From Marinobacter sp. F4216 (lineage in GTDB: Bacteria; Pseudomonadota; Gammaproteobacteria; Pseudomonadales; Oleiphilaceae), in contig NZ_JAIOUO010000003.1 in NCBI RefSeq assembly GCF_019931195.1, positions 620,001 through 684,000 on the forward strand: a stretch of DNA of 64,000 nt, written 5' to 3'. Shown piece after piece: positions 29,224-39,714 of this stretch (the stretch's first letter is position 1; every line of letters starts with the position of its first letter). The notes beneath the pieces were generated by a model. It made no database searches, was not told the origin of the DNA, and worked only from the letters and a program-made list of their open reading frames with translations. The translations under genes and the position numbers were made by a program.

Positions 29224-29955
29224 TCAGTAGGTGTAGAGCACTGACAGCGCAGTGACCGTGTCGGTCCGCTCGGCATCGTCTGGCGGGTTCGACACATGCT
29301 TTACCCGATAGGAAAGCTTTAGCGCAAGATTACCAACGACCGTCGTTTGTAGAGACGTTTCGGACTCGGTGATGGTGTTGGTTTCTTCCAGACCAACTTC
29401 AGTAGCCAACTTCTGCCGGAACAGGGAACGGTCTGAAATTTCGTACGCCAACTCCGCCGCGAAACGGGCAATGGCCGACTCTTCTTCATCGGTGCCATCG
29501 GGCTCGGGCTCATCCAGCCGGTTATACCGGTAACCGAGACCGGTTGACACGCTCAGGAACGACACGTCTCCCACTTCCCAGATCCGGTTACCGTAACCGG
29601 CGGTAACGGATGTTTCGAAGGCATAGCCTGAGAAACGATCGTCTTCCCAGGCACCACGGAGAAACCAGTACTGCTGTTCATCGAATTTGTAGTTGGTTTC
29701 CCCCTGCGCCCGGTACTGCTCCGCGGTGGTCTCATCCTCGGCTTCGATGTGACGGGCCGTGAACTCACCGGTGTTGCGCCAGCGCCTGAATTCCCGTGTT
29801 AGCCCGATACGGCCACTGATATTCCGTTCATCGGTGTTGCCGGTGGCCACCAGAACCCCGAGTTCAAATTCGGCCTGCAGGCCCGGGTTATTCTGGGCCT
29901 GAACCAGAGGAGCCACGCTCAACAAGAGCGCAGCGACTGCCGTTTTCAGTTTCAC
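29224..29955 (-). CDS. DUF481 (YdiY-type) outer membrane protein
   Basis: A 243-residue secreted protein: signal peptide AVAALLLSVAPLVQAQ, then alternating amphipathic beta strands ending LSVLYTY. The family-typical opening FELGVLVATGNTDERNISGRIGLTREF is present. The shape predicts a small outer-membrane beta-barrel of unknown function. It lies directly downstream of trhO on the same strand and is convergent with the DUF523 gene, only two bases apart. Confidence 0.85.
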   Translation of the reverse strand: MKLKTAVAALLLSVAPLVQAQNNPGLQAEFELGVLVATGNTDERNISGRIGLTREFRRWRNTGEFTARHIEAEDETTAEQYRAQGETNYKFDEQQYWFLRGAWEDDRFSGYAFETSVTAGYGNRIWEVGDVSFLSVSTGLGYRYNRLDEPEPDGTDEEESAIARFAAELAYEISDRSLFRQKLATEVGLEETNTITESETSLQTTVVGNLALKLSYRVKHVSNPPDDAERTDTVTALSVLYTY

Positions 29956-29981
29956 GAAGCCTTCTCCCTGGCCGGGCGGTT

Positions 29982-31001
29982 TCAGGCTTCCGCTGTGTTA
30001 CGGGCCTGCTCTCCCGCCTGGCTTTTTTGTGCCTGACGCTCACGCTCCGCCTTCTTTCGGGCTTTGCGTTCAGCAATGATCCGGGCGGCCTCACCACCAA
30101 CGTGAACCTCGCCACGCTGCTCCGCAAGGCGCATCTGGTGTTCGCGTTCCTTGAAGCGTGCCTTCTGTTCCTCGGTCAGCGAATCGATACACTGGTGACA
30201 GCTGACACCCTGCTCGTATTCCGGACGTTGCTTGTCGTCTTCGGTAATGGGTCGCCGGCAGGCATGGCACTGGTCATAGTCACCGCGTTCCAGCCGGTGA
30301 TTCACGGTCACCCGGTCATCAAACACGAAGCACTCACCATGCCACAGAGTGTTTTCCTCCGGCACTTCTTCCAGGTACTTCAGAATGCCACCCTTCAGGT
30401 GATAGACCTCTTCGAAGCCCTGCTCCTTCAGGTACGCCGTCGACTTCTCGCAACGAATGCCCCCGGTGCAGAACATGGCCACCTTCTTGTGCTTGGCCGG
30501 ATCCAGGTTTTCCTTTACGTAGTCGGGGAACTCGCGGAAGGTATCAGTCGCCGGGTTGACCGCATTCTGGAAGGTGCCGATTTCCACCTCGTACTGGTTT
30601 CGGGTGTCGATCAGAACCACCTCTGGGTCAGAAATCAGGTTGTTCCAGTCCTTCGGATCAACGTAGGTGCCTACCACGCGCTTCGGGTCAATGCCCTCAA
30701 CCCCCATGGTGACGATCTCTTTCTTCAGCTTCACTTTGGTGCGCTTGAACGGCTGGATGTCCACAAAGGACTCTTTGTAGTCCACACCTTTGAAGCGCTC
30801 ATCGGCGGCCAACCAGGCTTTTACGGCATCGATACCGTCACGGCTGCCAGCGATGGTTCCGTTGATGCCTTCACGGGCCAGCAACAGGGTGCCTCGGACA
30901 TCGTGCCCCAGCATAGTGTCCAGAAGGGACTGGCGAAGGTCGGCGTAATTATTCAGATCTACGAACTTGTAAAGTGCGCAGACAACAACGTCATGACTCA
31001 T
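29982..31001 (-). CDS. trhO: tRNA uridine-34 hydroxylase TrhO (rhodanese-related)
   Basis: A 339-residue YceA/TrhO protein, which hydroxylates tRNA U34 to ho5U in an oxygen-dependent way. The N-terminal ferredoxin-like domain ([34 protein letters not shown]) precedes a rhodanese domain with the catalytic loop [16 protein letters not shown]-terminal cysteine-rich segment ([15 protein letters not shown]) and a basic tail follow. AGGAG precedes the ATG. Confidence 0.93.
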   Translation of the reverse strand: MSHDVVVCALYKFVDLNNYADLRQSLLDTMLGHDVRGTLLLAREGINGTIAGSRDGIDAVKAWLAADERFKGVDYKESFVDIQPFKRTKVKLKKEIVTMGVEGIDPKRVVGTYVDPKDWNNLISDPEVVLIDTRNQYEVEIGTFQNAVNPATDTFREFPDYVKENLDPAKHKKVAMFCTGGIRCEKSTAYLKEQGFEEVYHLKGGILKYLEEVPEENTLWHGECFVFDDRVTVNHRLERGDYDQCHACRRPITEDDKQRPEYEQGVSCHQCIDSLTEEQKARFKEREHQMRLAEQRGEVHVGGEAARIIAERKARKKAERERQAQKSQAGEQARNTAEA

Positions 31002-31072
31002 TAACTTCTCCTGCGGGCCGGATCGTAAATCCGGAGCATGGTTTTTGACTATAGCTCTTCAGAAAGACCGAG

Positions 31073-31103
31073 AGGGCGCAAATTTTAACCAACTTTGCGC
31101 CCT
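31073..31103. terminator. Perfect 10-bp stem, possible terminator
   Basis: AGGGCGCAAA / TTTGCGCCCT with an 11-base loop lies 39 bases past the DsbA-like stop (minus strand) and upstream of trhO. There is no clear T-run, so it may be a factor-dependent or processing structure instead. Confidence 0.4.
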
Positions 31104-31141
31104 GTTCAAGTGCGGGGTGTCCGAAGCGTGGGTAACGGCGC

Positions 31142-31867
31142 TCAACGCCTGGATGCCAGCTCCCGCTCGACAACGGCAGACATCTGGCCCCAGCCGGGAC
31201 GTGTCAGCAGGATATTATCGACCAGGACACTGGGGGTACTGGTCAGGCGGAGCTGCATGGCAACGCGGCGGCTCTGTTCAATGTCTTCGAGGTGCAACGC
31301 GGTATTCATACAGCGTTCGAACCGGCGCTCCTCCAGCCCCAGATCGACGGCATAGCGGGTGAATGTCGCCACAGGGTCACCGGAGCCACTCCACTCAGTC
31401 TGCGCATCAAACAGGCGATCGTGCATGGCCCAGTAGGCGTCCTGATCCCCCGCGCACCGGGCTGCCATGGCTGCCGGCATGGCATTGGCGTGCTGCTTCA
31501 GGGGCAGGTCGTAGAACACGAACCGCACCTTGCCGGCGTCAACGTATTCCTCCTTCAGCCGGCGGGCTGCCTCGGAAAACCGACCGCAGGCCGGGCACTG
31601 ATAGTCGGCAAACTCACGAACCACCACCGGGGCATCTTCGGCGCCCACGGATATACCGAACCGATCCAGTTCGGCGGGAAAGGGATCAGCGTTGGCAGCC
31701 GCCACCGGTAACCCTTCTGCGTCGGGTTGCGGTGGGGCTGTCACAAAAAACAGTCCAATGACGACGGCCGCCGCCAGCGCAACAGCGGCACCAATCCAGA
31801 CAGCCTTACCACGCTTGCCCCGCGGCGCATTGGATCCGGAGGTTTTCCGGCGCTTGGCTTCTCCCAT
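31142..31867 (-). CDS. Membrane-anchored DsbA-family thioredoxin-fold protein
   Basis: A 241-residue protein. The basic N-terminus (GEAKRRKTSGSNAPRGKRGK) is followed by one membrane helix (VWIGAAVALAAAVVIGLFFV) and a periplasmic DsbA/DsbG-like domain with the active-site FADYQCPACGRFSEAARRL and the cis-Pro loop STPSVLVDN. It is likely a disulfide oxidoreductase of the cell envelope. AAGGAG lies seven bases before the ATG at 31867. Confidence 0.9.
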   Translation of the reverse strand: MGEAKRRKTSGSNAPRGKRGKAVWIGAAVALAAAVVIGLFFVTAPPQPDAEGLPVAAANADPFPAELDRFGISVGAEDAPVVVREFADYQCPACGRFSEAARRLKEEYVDAGKVRFVFYDLPLKQHANAMPAAMAARCAGDQDAYWAMHDRLFDAQTEWSGSGDPVATFTRYAVDLGLEERRFERCMNTALHLEDIEQSRRVAMQLRLTSTPSVLVDNILLTRPGWGQMSAVVERELASRR

Positions 31868-32114
31868 TACGAACTCCTTCCTGTCTGTTTGTAATTCATT
31901 CCCGGCTAGAAAACAGCTTTGTCTCGCGCGCACTCGGCACAGAGGGGTTGCCTGTCGGCCGGCTCCCACAGTTTACCAATCTGCTGAACGGCTGTATCGG
32001 AACAATACACCCGCTTCTATGGGTCCGGAAGCATACTGATCGTCCGGAAGCATGAACTTTTTGCCAACGCTAACGTACGTTTTTTTGGATAGGTAACCGA
32101 CGGAGTGAACGTGC

Positions 32115-32288
32115 ATGCTGGGATTTCTGAAGCGAGCCCCGAAGAAGAAACTGCAAAAAGACTACGAGTACACCCTGGGCAAAGCCATGCACGCCCAGCG
32201 CAACGGGGATCTGCGAACCCACGGCACGCTGATGGAAGAGGCCGAGAAAATCTACGAAGAAATCAGAAAGCTCGAGAAATCAGGTTAA
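32115..32288 (+). CDS. Small DUF6435-type protein
   Basis: A 57-residue protein starting MLGFLKRAPKKKLQKDYEYTLGKAMHAQRNGD and ending EEAEKIYEEIRKLEKSG. The pattern of a short hydrophobic start, a basic patch and two amphipathic helices matches the DUF6435 family of small gammaproteobacterial proteins. GGAG lies about nine bases upstream. It is convergent with cbpM, 12 bases away. Function unknown. Confidence 0.75.
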   Translation: MLGFLKRAPKKKLQKDYEYTLGKAMHAQRNGDLRTHGTLMEEAEKIYEEIRKLEKSG

Positions 32289-32300
32289 CGTCACAGGGAA

Positions 32301-32660
32301 TCAGTCCTTCTCCGGCGCACCCGAGAAGTGGCGCAACTGGCGGCGAAGCGCCGTGATCTCCCGGCGCATCTCATCCACTTCATCCAACAGGTCGAGCGAC
32401 ATCGCCAGCCCGGGCAGGTTCATCTTGAGATCCCGTTGCAGCCGAATCGCCTTGCGAAGCCGCATCAAGGCGGCTTGATCAAACAGCCAGCGGGCCCTCC
32501 CGGCATCATCGGCAAGATTAACCGGCTCGATAATGCCGTAACTCACCATCTTCAACACCAACTCCCCGTGGCATTCCCCCTGCTCGCAGATTTCACGGAA
32601 CGTGAAGCGAATCTGAGGATCGGTGATCTCGACCACCAGCACGTCGTCATCTCTGCTCAT
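32301..32660 (-). CDS. cbpM: Chaperone modulator CbpM
   Basis: A 119-residue MerR-helix-like modulator that binds the J-domain of CbpA. Features: FTFREICEQGECHGELVLKMVSYGIIEP, the WLFDQAALMRLRKAIRLQRDLKMNLPGLAMSLDLLDEV core and a C-terminal coiled coil (EMRREITALRRQLRHF). It lies immediately downstream of cbpA, the standard pair. Confidence 0.93.
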   Translation of the reverse strand: MSRDDDVLVVEITDPQIRFTFREICEQGECHGELVLKMVSYGIIEPVNLADDAGRARWLFDQAALMRLRKAIRLQRDLKMNLPGLAMSLDLLDEVDEMRREITALRRQLRHFSGAPEKD

Positions 32661-32675
32661 GCGATCACTCCCTGT

Positions 32676-33644
32676 CTAGACGTGCAGCTTGCTGCGTGGA
32701 TTGAATGCTTTTTCGGATTCGGCCAACTTCTCGTATAGCTTTTCAGCCTCCGGATTGTGCTGCTCGGGCATTACGATCTGCAGCACAACGATCTGATCCC
32801 CCGAATGCTTACCCGGGAATCCCTTGCCCTTGAGACGCAGCTTCCGACCGCTGGATGAACCCTTTGGCACCTTGACGCTCACCTTGCCACCAACGGTTGG
32901 CACGGTGACAGACGCCCCCAGGGCCGCTTCCCAGGGTGCAATCGGTACGGTCACCAGTATGTCCCGACCTTCGACGGCGAACGTCGGATGGGGTGCCAGC
33001 TCAATCTCCAGTAGCAGGTCACCGGCTTCAGCACCGCCAATGCCCGGCGAGCCCTGCCCCTTGAGGCGCAAATGCTGACCTTCCCGCATGCCGGCCGGAA
33101 TTTTCACGTTCAGGGTTTTCTTTCTTGGCATCAGCCGGCCATGCTCGTCCGGCTCATGAACGGTAAACGACACCTGCTTGTCGCAGCCGTGAAACACCTC
33201 TTCCAGAAACAGCGCCAGCCGGGCGTGAACATCCTCACCACGCATACGCATCGACTGACGGAATCCGTGACTGCCGCCGCCAAAGCCACCCCCGCGGGCT
33301 CCGCCTCCGAAGATTTCCTCGAAGAAATCGCTGAACTGGCGGGCATCGGCGTCGGTATAGCCACCGCGCCCGAACCCGGACGCACTTTGCCAGCCAGGTG
33401 GGGGTTCAAACGAACCGTCAGGCCGGGCGCCATACTTACGCAGCTGATCGTATTCGGCGCGCTTTTCAGGGTCCTTCAGAACCTCATAGGCCTCGCCAAG
33501 GTCCTTGAACTTTTCATCGGCGCCTTCTTCCTTGCTCACATCCGGATGATATTTCCGGGCCAGCTTGCGGTAGGCCTTTTTAATGTCCTCGGGAGAGGCA
33601 GACTCGCTCACACCGAGCACGGCGTAATAGTCTTTAAAATCCAT
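32676..33644 (-). CDS. cbpA: DnaJ-like co-chaperone CbpA
   Basis: A 322-residue class B J-protein and nucleoid-associated protein. The N-terminal J domain has the HPD triad in [16 protein letters not shown] Gly/Phe-rich linker ([16 protein letters not shown]) and two C-terminal beta domains ([29 protein letters not shown]) follow; there is no zinc finger. GAGG lies six bases before the ATG at 33644. Confidence 0.94.
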   Translation of the reverse strand: MDFKDYYAVLGVSESASPEDIKKAYRKLARKYHPDVSKEEGADEKFKDLGEAYEVLKDPEKRAEYDQLRKYGARPDGSFEPPPGWQSASGFGRGGYTDADARQFSDFFEEIFGGGARGGGFGGGSHGFRQSMRMRGEDVHARLALFLEEVFHGCDKQVSFTVHEPDEHGRLMPRKKTLNVKIPAGMREGQHLRLKGQGSPGIGGAEAGDLLLEIELAPHPTFAVEGRDILVTVPIAPWEAALGASVTVPTVGGKVSVKVPKGSSSGRKLRLKGKGFPGKHSGDQIVVLQIVMPEQHNPEAEKLYEKLAESEKAFNPRSKLHV

Positions 33645-33803
33645 TCGGGTCCTCACCACTGATTAACGATGACGAGCTTTTGCTCATTTGTTAATCACTA
33701 TATTTGATGAGGTTTGGAAAATTACAAGGGAGGGTTTGCTCTCACTTGAGGCAAGTCAGGATTGGATGTGAGGGAGGCAAACGAAAGACTTCGAGTAATC
33801 GTC

Positions 33804-33905
33804 GGAGGGGCGGTGGTGTTCAAAACACGCCCGCAAGTACATCCCTGTAGGGCTTGGCTGTGGCCATCCATGGCCACAGACAGTTTTGAACACCACCGCC
33901 ACTCC
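33804..33905. repeat. Palindromic cloverleaf element, copy 4 (cbpA-fba gap)
   Basis: A 102-bp element with 23-bp terminal arms matching at 22 positions (starting GGAGGGGCGGTGGTG at the left). Inside are GCCC-GCAAG-TACA-TCCC-TGTA-GGGC and CTGTGGCCA-TCCA-TGGCCACAG, the latter a perfect 9-bp stem. The conserved strand is plus. Confidence 0.85.
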
Positions 33906-33952
33906 AACTCGGCTCAACCACTCAGATATATCGGTGCGGTTGGACCAAGCCT

Positions 33953-34049
33953 GGTGGGCAGGCTGATCGGAAATCTGTCGCGCCAGGGATGGCGCGACGA
34001 AGCCCTACAGGGATGTATTTACGGGCGGTTTCCGATCGGGCTGGCCACC
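33953..34049. repeat. Palindromic cloverleaf element, copy 5 (cbpA-fba gap)
   Basis: A 97-bp element with 21-bp terminal arms matching at 18 positions. On the minus strand its core reads GCCC-GTAAA-TACA-TCCC-TGTA-GGGC followed by GTCGCGCCA-TCCC-TGGCGCGAC. It lies 47 bases from copy 4 in inverted orientation, so the two form a pair. Confidence 0.85.
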
Positions 34050-34097
34050 GGGCGCCACGATGCAACCATCAGGCTACACAATGACAAATGAGCGACC

Positions 34098-35162
34098 TTA
34101 CTTAACCTTCGGGTCCAGCTCGCCAGCAGCGTAACGCTCGAACATCTGGTCCAGGTTAAGCGGCTTGATCTTGCTGGCGTTGCCGGCAGTGCCAAATGCC
34201 TCGTAGCGAGCGACACAGATGTCGGTCATCGCCTTCATGGTTTCCTTGAGGAATTTACGAGGATCGAATTCGGACGGCTTCTCGCTCAGGAAGCGACGAA
34301 CCGCACCAGTGCTGGCCAGACGCAGGTCGGTATCGATGTTGACCTTGCGCACGCCGTGCTTGATACCCTCAACGATTTCTTCAACCGGCACACCGTAGGT
34401 TTCCGGGATTTCGCCACCGAACTCGTTGATCACCTTCAGCCACTCCTGAGGTACGGAGCTGGAGCCGTGCATGACCAGGTGGGTGTCCGGAATCCGGGCG
34501 TGGATGGCCTTGATCTGGTCGATGGCCAGGATGTCGCCCGTGGGCGGACGGGTGAACTTGTAGGCACCGTGGCTGGTACCGATGGCGATAGCCAGGGCAT
34601 CGACGTGAGTCTTCTTAACGAAGTCAGCCGCTTCTTCCGGGTCGGTCAGCATCTGGCTGTGATCCAGGGTGCCCTCGGCACCAATGCCGTCCTCTTCACC
34701 GGCCTGACCGGTTTCCAGGGAGCCCAGGCAACCCAGCTCACCTTCCACAGACACACCACAGGCGTGCGCCATCTCTACGGTGCGACGGGTTACGTCAACG
34801 TTGTACTCGTAGTCGGTCGGAGTCTTACCGTCTTCGCCCAGGGAACCGTCCATCATGACCGAGCTGAAGCCCAGCTGGATGGAGCGCTGGCACACAGACG
34901 GGCTGGTGCCGTGATCCTGGTGCATGACCACCGGAATATGGGGAAACTCTTCAATGGCCGCCAGAATCAGGTGACGCAGGAAGGGCGCACCGGCGTACTT
35001 ACGGGCACCGGCAGAAGCCTGGACAATCACCGGGGAATCGGTCTTGTCAGCCGCTTCCATGATGGCGCGCATCTGCTCCAGGTTGTTGACGTTAAAGGCT
35101 GGCACACCGTAACCGTGCTCGGCGGCGTGATCCAGCAGTTGCCGCATCGAAATCAGGGCCAT
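34098..35162 (-). CDS. fba: Class II fructose-1,6-bisphosphate aldolase
   Basis: A 354-residue zinc-dependent aldolase of the Calvin-cycle/glycolytic long type. Visible are [12 protein letters not shown] (zinc-binding His and catalytic Asp region), [31 protein letters not shown] and the substrate loop [11 protein letters not shown]. It is the last gene of the tkt-epd-pgk-fba series on the minus strand, separated from pgk by about 100 bases containing a small CGCGAT/ATCGCG hairpin. Confidence 0.96.
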   Translation of the reverse strand: MALISMRQLLDHAAEHGYGVPAFNVNNLEQMRAIMEAADKTDSPVIVQASAGARKYAGAPFLRHLILAAIEEFPHIPVVMHQDHGTSPSVCQRSIQLGFSSVMMDGSLGEDGKTPTDYEYNVDVTRRTVEMAHACGVSVEGELGCLGSLETGQAGEEDGIGAEGTLDHSQMLTDPEEAADFVKKTHVDALAIAIGTSHGAYKFTRPPTGDILAIDQIKAIHARIPDTHLVMHGSSSVPQEWLKVINEFGGEIPETYGVPVEEIVEGIKHGVRKVNIDTDLRLASTGAVRRFLSEKPSEFDPRKFLKETMKAMTDICVARYEAFGTAGNASKIKPLNLDQMFERYAAGELDPKVK

Positions 35163-35268
35163 GGGTAGTCTCCTCGATTGGATTTAGAATGATTAATTGC
35201 TGTTCGTTACCAGGCTCGTACCTATCGACTCTTGAGCCTGCTTCGCGATTCGTAATATCGCGTGGGGC

Positions 35269-36429
35269 TTATGCTCCACGCTCTTCCAGTACCGCGACGG
35301 CTGGCAGGGTTTTCCCCTCAACGAATTCCAGGAAAGCGCCGCCGCCGGTGGAGATGTAGGAAATTTTGTCAGCCACGCCGTACTTGTCAACGGCCGCGAC
35401 GGTGTCACCACCACCGGCCAGTGAGAAGGCGTCACTCTCAGCGATGGCGTCAGCCAGGGCCTTTGTGCCATTACCGAACTGATCAAACTCGAACACGCCA
35501 ACCGGGCCGTTCCACAGGATGGTCCTGGCGTTTTTCAGCAGTTCGGCAAACAGGCCGGCGGTTTCCGGGCCCACATCCAGAATCATGTCATTGTCGGTGA
35601 CATCCGCGATGTTCTTCGTGGTAGCCGTCGCAGTTTCGGCAAATTCACTGGCTACAACCACATCCACCGGCAGGGGAATCTCGACGCGGCCTGCGATGTC
35701 CTTTGCGGTATCCACCAGGTCATGCTCGCACAGGGACTTGCCCACCGGGTGGCCAGCAGCCGCCAGGAAAGTGTTGGCAATGCCACCACCGACGATGATC
35801 TGATCACAGACTTTTTCCAGCGCGTTCAGTACGTCCAGCTTGGTGGACACCTTGGAGCCACCGACAATGGCCACTACCGGCTTGGCCGGGTTATCCAGTG
35901 CCTTGCCCAGGGCTTCCAGCTCAGCAGCCAGCAGCGGGCCTGCACAGGCTTCCGGCGCGAAACGGGCAACACCGTGGGTGGACGCCTGGGCGCGGTGCGC
36001 GGTGCCGAAGGCATCCATCACAAACACATCACACAGGGCGGCGTACTGCTTGGCCAGGGTTTCGTCGTCTTTTTTCTCGCCCTTGTTGAAGCGGACGTTC
36101 TCAAACAGCACCACTTCACCATCGGCAAGCTCGACGCCATCCAGGTAATCCTGCACCAGGCGTACATCCTGCCCTAGCACGGTAGAAAGATGATCGGCCA
36201 CCGGCTTCATGGAGGAAGCCTCATCGTAGACACCCTCTTCCGGACGTCCCAGGTGGGACATCAGCATGACCTTGGCACCGGCGTCCATGGCCGCCTTGAT
36301 GGTCGGCAAGGACGCACGGATACGAGCATCGCTGGTTACCTTGCCGCCTTTCACTGGCACGTTCAGGTCTTCGCGGATCAGCACTCGCTTGCCAGCGAGG
36401 TTCAGGTCGGTCATTTTCTTGATGGCCAT
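35269..36429 (-). CDS. pgk: Phosphoglycerate kinase
   Basis: A 386-residue two-lobed kinase interconverting 1,3-bisphosphoglycerate and 3-phosphoglycerate. Motifs: [72 protein letters not shown] and [17 protein letters not shown]. The ATG at 36429 has AAGGGA about nine bases upstream; the longer frame to 36519 overlaps epd and is rejected. Confidence 0.97.
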   Translation of the reverse strand: MAIKKMTDLNLAGKRVLIREDLNVPVKGGKVTSDARIRASLPTIKAAMDAGAKVMLMSHLGRPEEGVYDEASSMKPVADHLSTVLGQDVRLVQDYLDGVELADGEVVLFENVRFNKGEKKDDETLAKQYAALCDVFVMDAFGTAHRAQASTHGVARFAPEACAGPLLAAELEALGKALDNPAKPVVAIVGGSKVSTKLDVLNALEKVCDQIIVGGGIANTFLAAAGHPVGKSLCEHDLVDTAKDIAGRVEIPLPVDVVVASEFAETATATTKNIADVTDNDMILDVGPETAGLFAELLKNARTILWNGPVGVFEFDQFGNGTKALADAIAESDAFSLAGGGDTVAAVDKYGVADKISYISTGGGAFLEFVEGKTLPAVAVLEERGA

Positions 36430-36458
36430 AACGTTCGTCCCTTCAACTAATAGACAGA

Positions 36459-37490
36459 TTAAGCTTGTTGCTTCAGCCAGCTGTTGCTGACATCCAGCAT
36501 TCGGTTGGCAAATCCCCACTCGTTATCAAACCAGCACAGCACCTTGACCATGGTGCCGCCGGTGACCCGGGTCTGGCCGCCGTCCACAACCCCGGAATGG
36601 GCATCGTGATTGAAATCGGAACTGGCGAGCAGCTCGTCGGTATAACCGAGGATGCCTTTCAGTGGGCCATTGGCCGCTGTCTGGATAACTTCGTTGACCG
36701 CACCCACATCGGTGGTCTGCCGGACATTGACCACCATATCAATGGCGGAGACATTCAGCGTGGGCACCCGCATGGCAACCGAACTGAAACGATCTTTCAT
36801 TTGCGGCAGCAGGCGTTCAATGCCAACCGCCAGCCCGGTATCCACCGGCACAATGTTGTGCAGGGCGCTGCGGGTGCGCCGCAGATCCTGATGGTGATAG
36901 GCGTCGATCACCGGCTGATCGTTCATGGCTGCATGAATGGTGGTCGTACTGCCCCGCTCGACACCAAAGGCGTCGTCCAGAACTCGGATGACCGGCACCA
37001 GGCAATTGGTGGTGCAGGAGCCCGCGGCGACGATACGGTCGTCAGCGCTGAGCTGGTCATCGTTAATGCCAAACACCACCGTGCGATCCACATCCGGCTC
37101 GGCCGGCTGGGAAAACAACAGGCGCTTCGCGCCTGCGTCGAGGTGCCTTTGGGCCGTCTGACGATCCGTGTACGCACCGGAGCATTCGAGCACGAGATCA
37201 ATATTCAGCAGATCCCATGGCAGCTCGGCAGGCTCAGAATGACGCAGCACGTGGATCTGGTCACCATTCACCCAGAGATCGCCCCCCCGGGCTTCAACGT
37301 CACCCTGAAAACGACCGTGGGTGGAGTCATAGCGGGTCAGGTGGGCGATGGTGTCCAGGTCCGACAGTTCATTGATCGCGACCACCTGAAGGCGGTCGCG
37401 AAAGCCGTTTTCGTAGAGCGCACGCAACACGCACTGCCCGATACGGCCGTACCCGTTGATGGCAATCCGAAAAGGCGCGGCGTCGGTCAT
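36459..37490 (-). CDS. epd: Erythrose-4-phosphate dehydrogenase (GapA/Epd family)
   Basis: A 343-residue NAD-dependent dehydrogenase. N-terminal Rossmann motif [15 protein letters not shown] and catalytic cysteine in [41 protein letters not shown] and [13 protein letters not shown] follow the Epd pattern more closely than GapA. It would make 4-phosphoerythronate for pyridoxal phosphate. The setting between tkt and pgk matches the classic epd-pgk-fba neighbourhood. A GAPDH activity cannot be excluded. Confidence 0.88.
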   Translation of the reverse strand: MTDAAPFRIAINGYGRIGQCVLRALYENGFRDRLQVVAINELSDLDTIAHLTRYDSTHGRFQGDVEARGGDLWVNGDQIHVLRHSEPAELPWDLLNIDLVLECSGAYTDRQTAQRHLDAGAKRLLFSQPAEPDVDRTVVFGINDDQLSADDRIVAAGSCTTNCLVPVIRVLDDAFGVERGSTTTIHAAMNDQPVIDAYHHQDLRRTRSALHNIVPVDTGLAVGIERLLPQMKDRFSSVAMRVPTLNVSAIDMVVNVRQTTDVGAVNEVIQTAANGPLKGILGYTDELLASSDFNHDAHSGVVDGGQTRVTGGTMVKVLCWFDNEWGFANRMLDVSNSWLKQQA

Positions 37491-39490
37491 CAGGCGTCCA
37501 ACAGTTCGGAGGCCACTTCCAGAATGTTGTCGACAGTGAAGCCGAACTCCTTGAACAGCTCGCCTGCCGGTGCAGACTCACCGAAGGTGGTCATGCCGAT
37601 GACACGGCCATCCAGGCCAACGTACTTGTACCAGTAGTCCGCGATCGCCGCTTCAATGGCGATACGGTTAGTGACTTCCAGCGGCAACACCTGCTGCTTG
37701 TACTCGGCGCTCTGGGCGTCGAAGGCGTCGGTCGACGGCATGGAAACCACACGCACCTTCTTGCCTCCGTCGCGCAGCTTGGCGGCAGCGTCCTGGGCCA
37801 GAGCCACTTCGGAGCCGGTGGCAATCAGGATCAGGTCAGGAGTGCCTTCGCTGTCGGACAGGATGTAACCACCCTTGGCGACATTGGCCAGCTGCTCGTC
37901 GGAACGCGCCTGATGAGGCAGTCCCTGGCGGGAGAACACCATGGCGGTCGGGCCGTCCTGACGCTCCAGTGCGTATTTCCAGGCTACCGCAGATTCAACG
38001 GTATCGGCCGGACGCCAGGTGCTCATGTTCGGCGTGGTGCGCAGGCTTGCCAGCTGTTCGATCGGCTGGTGGGTCGGACCGTCTTCGCCCAGACCAATGG
38101 AGTCGTGGGTAAACACGAAGATGGAACGCTGCTTCATCAGGGCCGCCATACGCACGGCGTTGCGGCAGTATTCCATGAAGATCAGGAAGGTAGCGCCATA
38201 GGGCACAAAGCCACCGTGCAGGGCGATACCGTTCATGATCGCCGCCATGCCGAACTCACGCACACCGTAGAAGATGTAGTTGCCGCTGGCGTCTTCTTTG
38301 GTCAGGCCCTTGGTGCCGCCCCAGATGGTCAGGTTGGAACCGGCCAGATCCGCAGAGCCACCCATCAGTTCCGGCAACAGTGGGCCGTAGGCGTTCAGGG
38401 TGTTCTGGGACGCCTTACGGCTGGCGATGGTTTCGCCCTTGTCCTGACACTCCTGAATGTAAGCCTGGGCTTTTTCGGCAAAGTCGGCCGGCAGGTCGCC
38501 CGCCATACGGCGCTTGAACTCGGCAGCCAGTTCGGGTTCTGCCTTTTCGTAGGCCGCGAACTTCTCGTCCCACGCACTCTGGGCAGCAGCGCCTTTGTCG
38601 CGAGCGCTCCAGGCAGCGTAAATATCGTCTGGCATTTCGAACGGGCCATGCTCCCAACCCAGCTGCTCGCGGGTCAGGGCGATTTCGTCATCACCCAGCG
38701 GTGCACCGTGACAGCTTTCCTTACCTTGCTTGTTCGGGGAACCGAAGCCGATGATGGTCTTGCAGCAAATCAGTGTCGGCTGACTGGTGTTGGCGCGGCC
38801 AGCTTCAATCGCAGCACGGATGGCATCGGCATTGTGACCGTCAACGGCCGGAATAACCTGCCAGCCGTAGGATTCAAAGCGCTGCGGGGTGTTGTCTGTG
38901 AACCAGCCTTCGACTTCGCCGTCGATGGATATGCCGTTGTCGTCGTAGAAGAAGATCAGCTTACCCAGTCCCAGCGTGCCTGCCAGAGACGCAACCTCAT
39001 GGGAGATACCTTCCATCAGGCAGCCATCGCCCAGGAAGGCGTAGGTGTAGTGATCCACGATGTCGTGACCCGGGCGGTTGAACTGTGCCGCCATGGCTTT
39101 TTCAGCGATCGCGAAGCCAACGGCGTTGGCAATGCCCTGCCCCAGCGGGCCAGTGGTGGTTTCGACACCCGGGGTGTAGCCGTACTCAGGATGGCCCGGG
39201 GTTTTGGAATGCAGTTGGCGGAAGTTCTTGAGGTCTTCCATGGAAACGTCGTAGCCGCTCAGGTGCAGCAGAGCGTACTGAAGCATGGAGCCGTGACCGT
39301 TGGACAGCACAAAGCGGTCACGGTTAGACCACTTGGGATCGGCAGGGTTGTGGGTCAGGTAATCGTTCCACAGCACCTCGGCGATATCCGCCATACCCAT
39401 TGGCGCTCCAGGGTGGCCGGACTTGGCTTTCTGCACCGCATCCATGCTCAGCGCGCGAATGGCGTTGGCGAGATCTTTACGAGACGGCAT
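37490..39490 (-). CDS. tkt: Transketolase
   Basis: A 666-residue thiamine-diphosphate enzyme of the pentose phosphate pathway. The ThDP/Mg motif [38 protein letters not shown] and [50 protein letters not shown] and the C-terminal domain are complete. GGAG lies eight bases before the ATG at 39490. It is the first gene of the tkt-epd-pgk-fba run; the epd ATG overlaps its stop. Confidence 0.97.
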   Translation of the reverse strand: MPSRKDLANAIRALSMDAVQKAKSGHPGAPMGMADIAEVLWNDYLTHNPADPKWSNRDRFVLSNGHGSMLQYALLHLSGYDVSMEDLKNFRQLHSKTPGHPEYGYTPGVETTTGPLGQGIANAVGFAIAEKAMAAQFNRPGHDIVDHYTYAFLGDGCLMEGISHEVASLAGTLGLGKLIFFYDDNGISIDGEVEGWFTDNTPQRFESYGWQVIPAVDGHNADAIRAAIEAGRANTSQPTLICCKTIIGFGSPNKQGKESCHGAPLGDDEIALTREQLGWEHGPFEMPDDIYAAWSARDKGAAAQSAWDEKFAAYEKAEPELAAEFKRRMAGDLPADFAEKAQAYIQECQDKGETIASRKASQNTLNAYGPLLPELMGGSADLAGSNLTIWGGTKGLTKEDASGNYIFYGVREFGMAAIMNGIALHGGFVPYGATFLIFMEYCRNAVRMAALMKQRSIFVFTHDSIGLGEDGPTHQPIEQLASLRTTPNMSTWRPADTVESAVAWKYALERQDGPTAMVFSRQGLPHQARSDEQLANVAKGGYILSDSEGTPDLILIATGSEVALAQDAAAKLRDGGKKVRVVSMPSTDAFDAQSAEYKQQVLPLEVTNRIAIEAAIADYWYKYVGLDGRVIGMTTFGESAPAGELFKEFGFTVDNILEVASELLDA

Positions 39491-39652
39491 TGACGTTTCT
39501 CCAGTTTGGTCGGGAAAAGAATTCGGACTGCAAAAAAAGAGGCGCGTATTTTCGCCGATTACGGTATGCCGGGGCAAATCGACGTACCTGCAATACGGCA
39601 ATCCCTTCCTGTGGATTCCCGAAACATGACACTCCGACCAAAAATAAAACCT

Positions 39653-39672
39653 ATATCAACTTTTTTTGATAT
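39653..39672. promoter_or_regulatory. SahR-type operator, autoregulatory
   Basis: ATATCAACTTTTTTTGATAT: 7-bp arms ATATCAA/TTGATAT, 43 bases before the ArsR-methyltransferase ATG. The TTGATA half could serve as a -35 with AATTAT 16 bases on. The 18-base inner core has the same ends and length as the site upstream of metK. Confidence 0.65.
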
Positions 39673-39714
39673 GGCTATTGCCTGATCAATTATTCCCCCC
39701 TACACTCCCCAACC

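Noticed and set aside
37913..39493. 526-codon plus-strand frame antisense to transketolase
   Set aside because: Shadow of a highly conserved gene on the other strand; no domain of its own.
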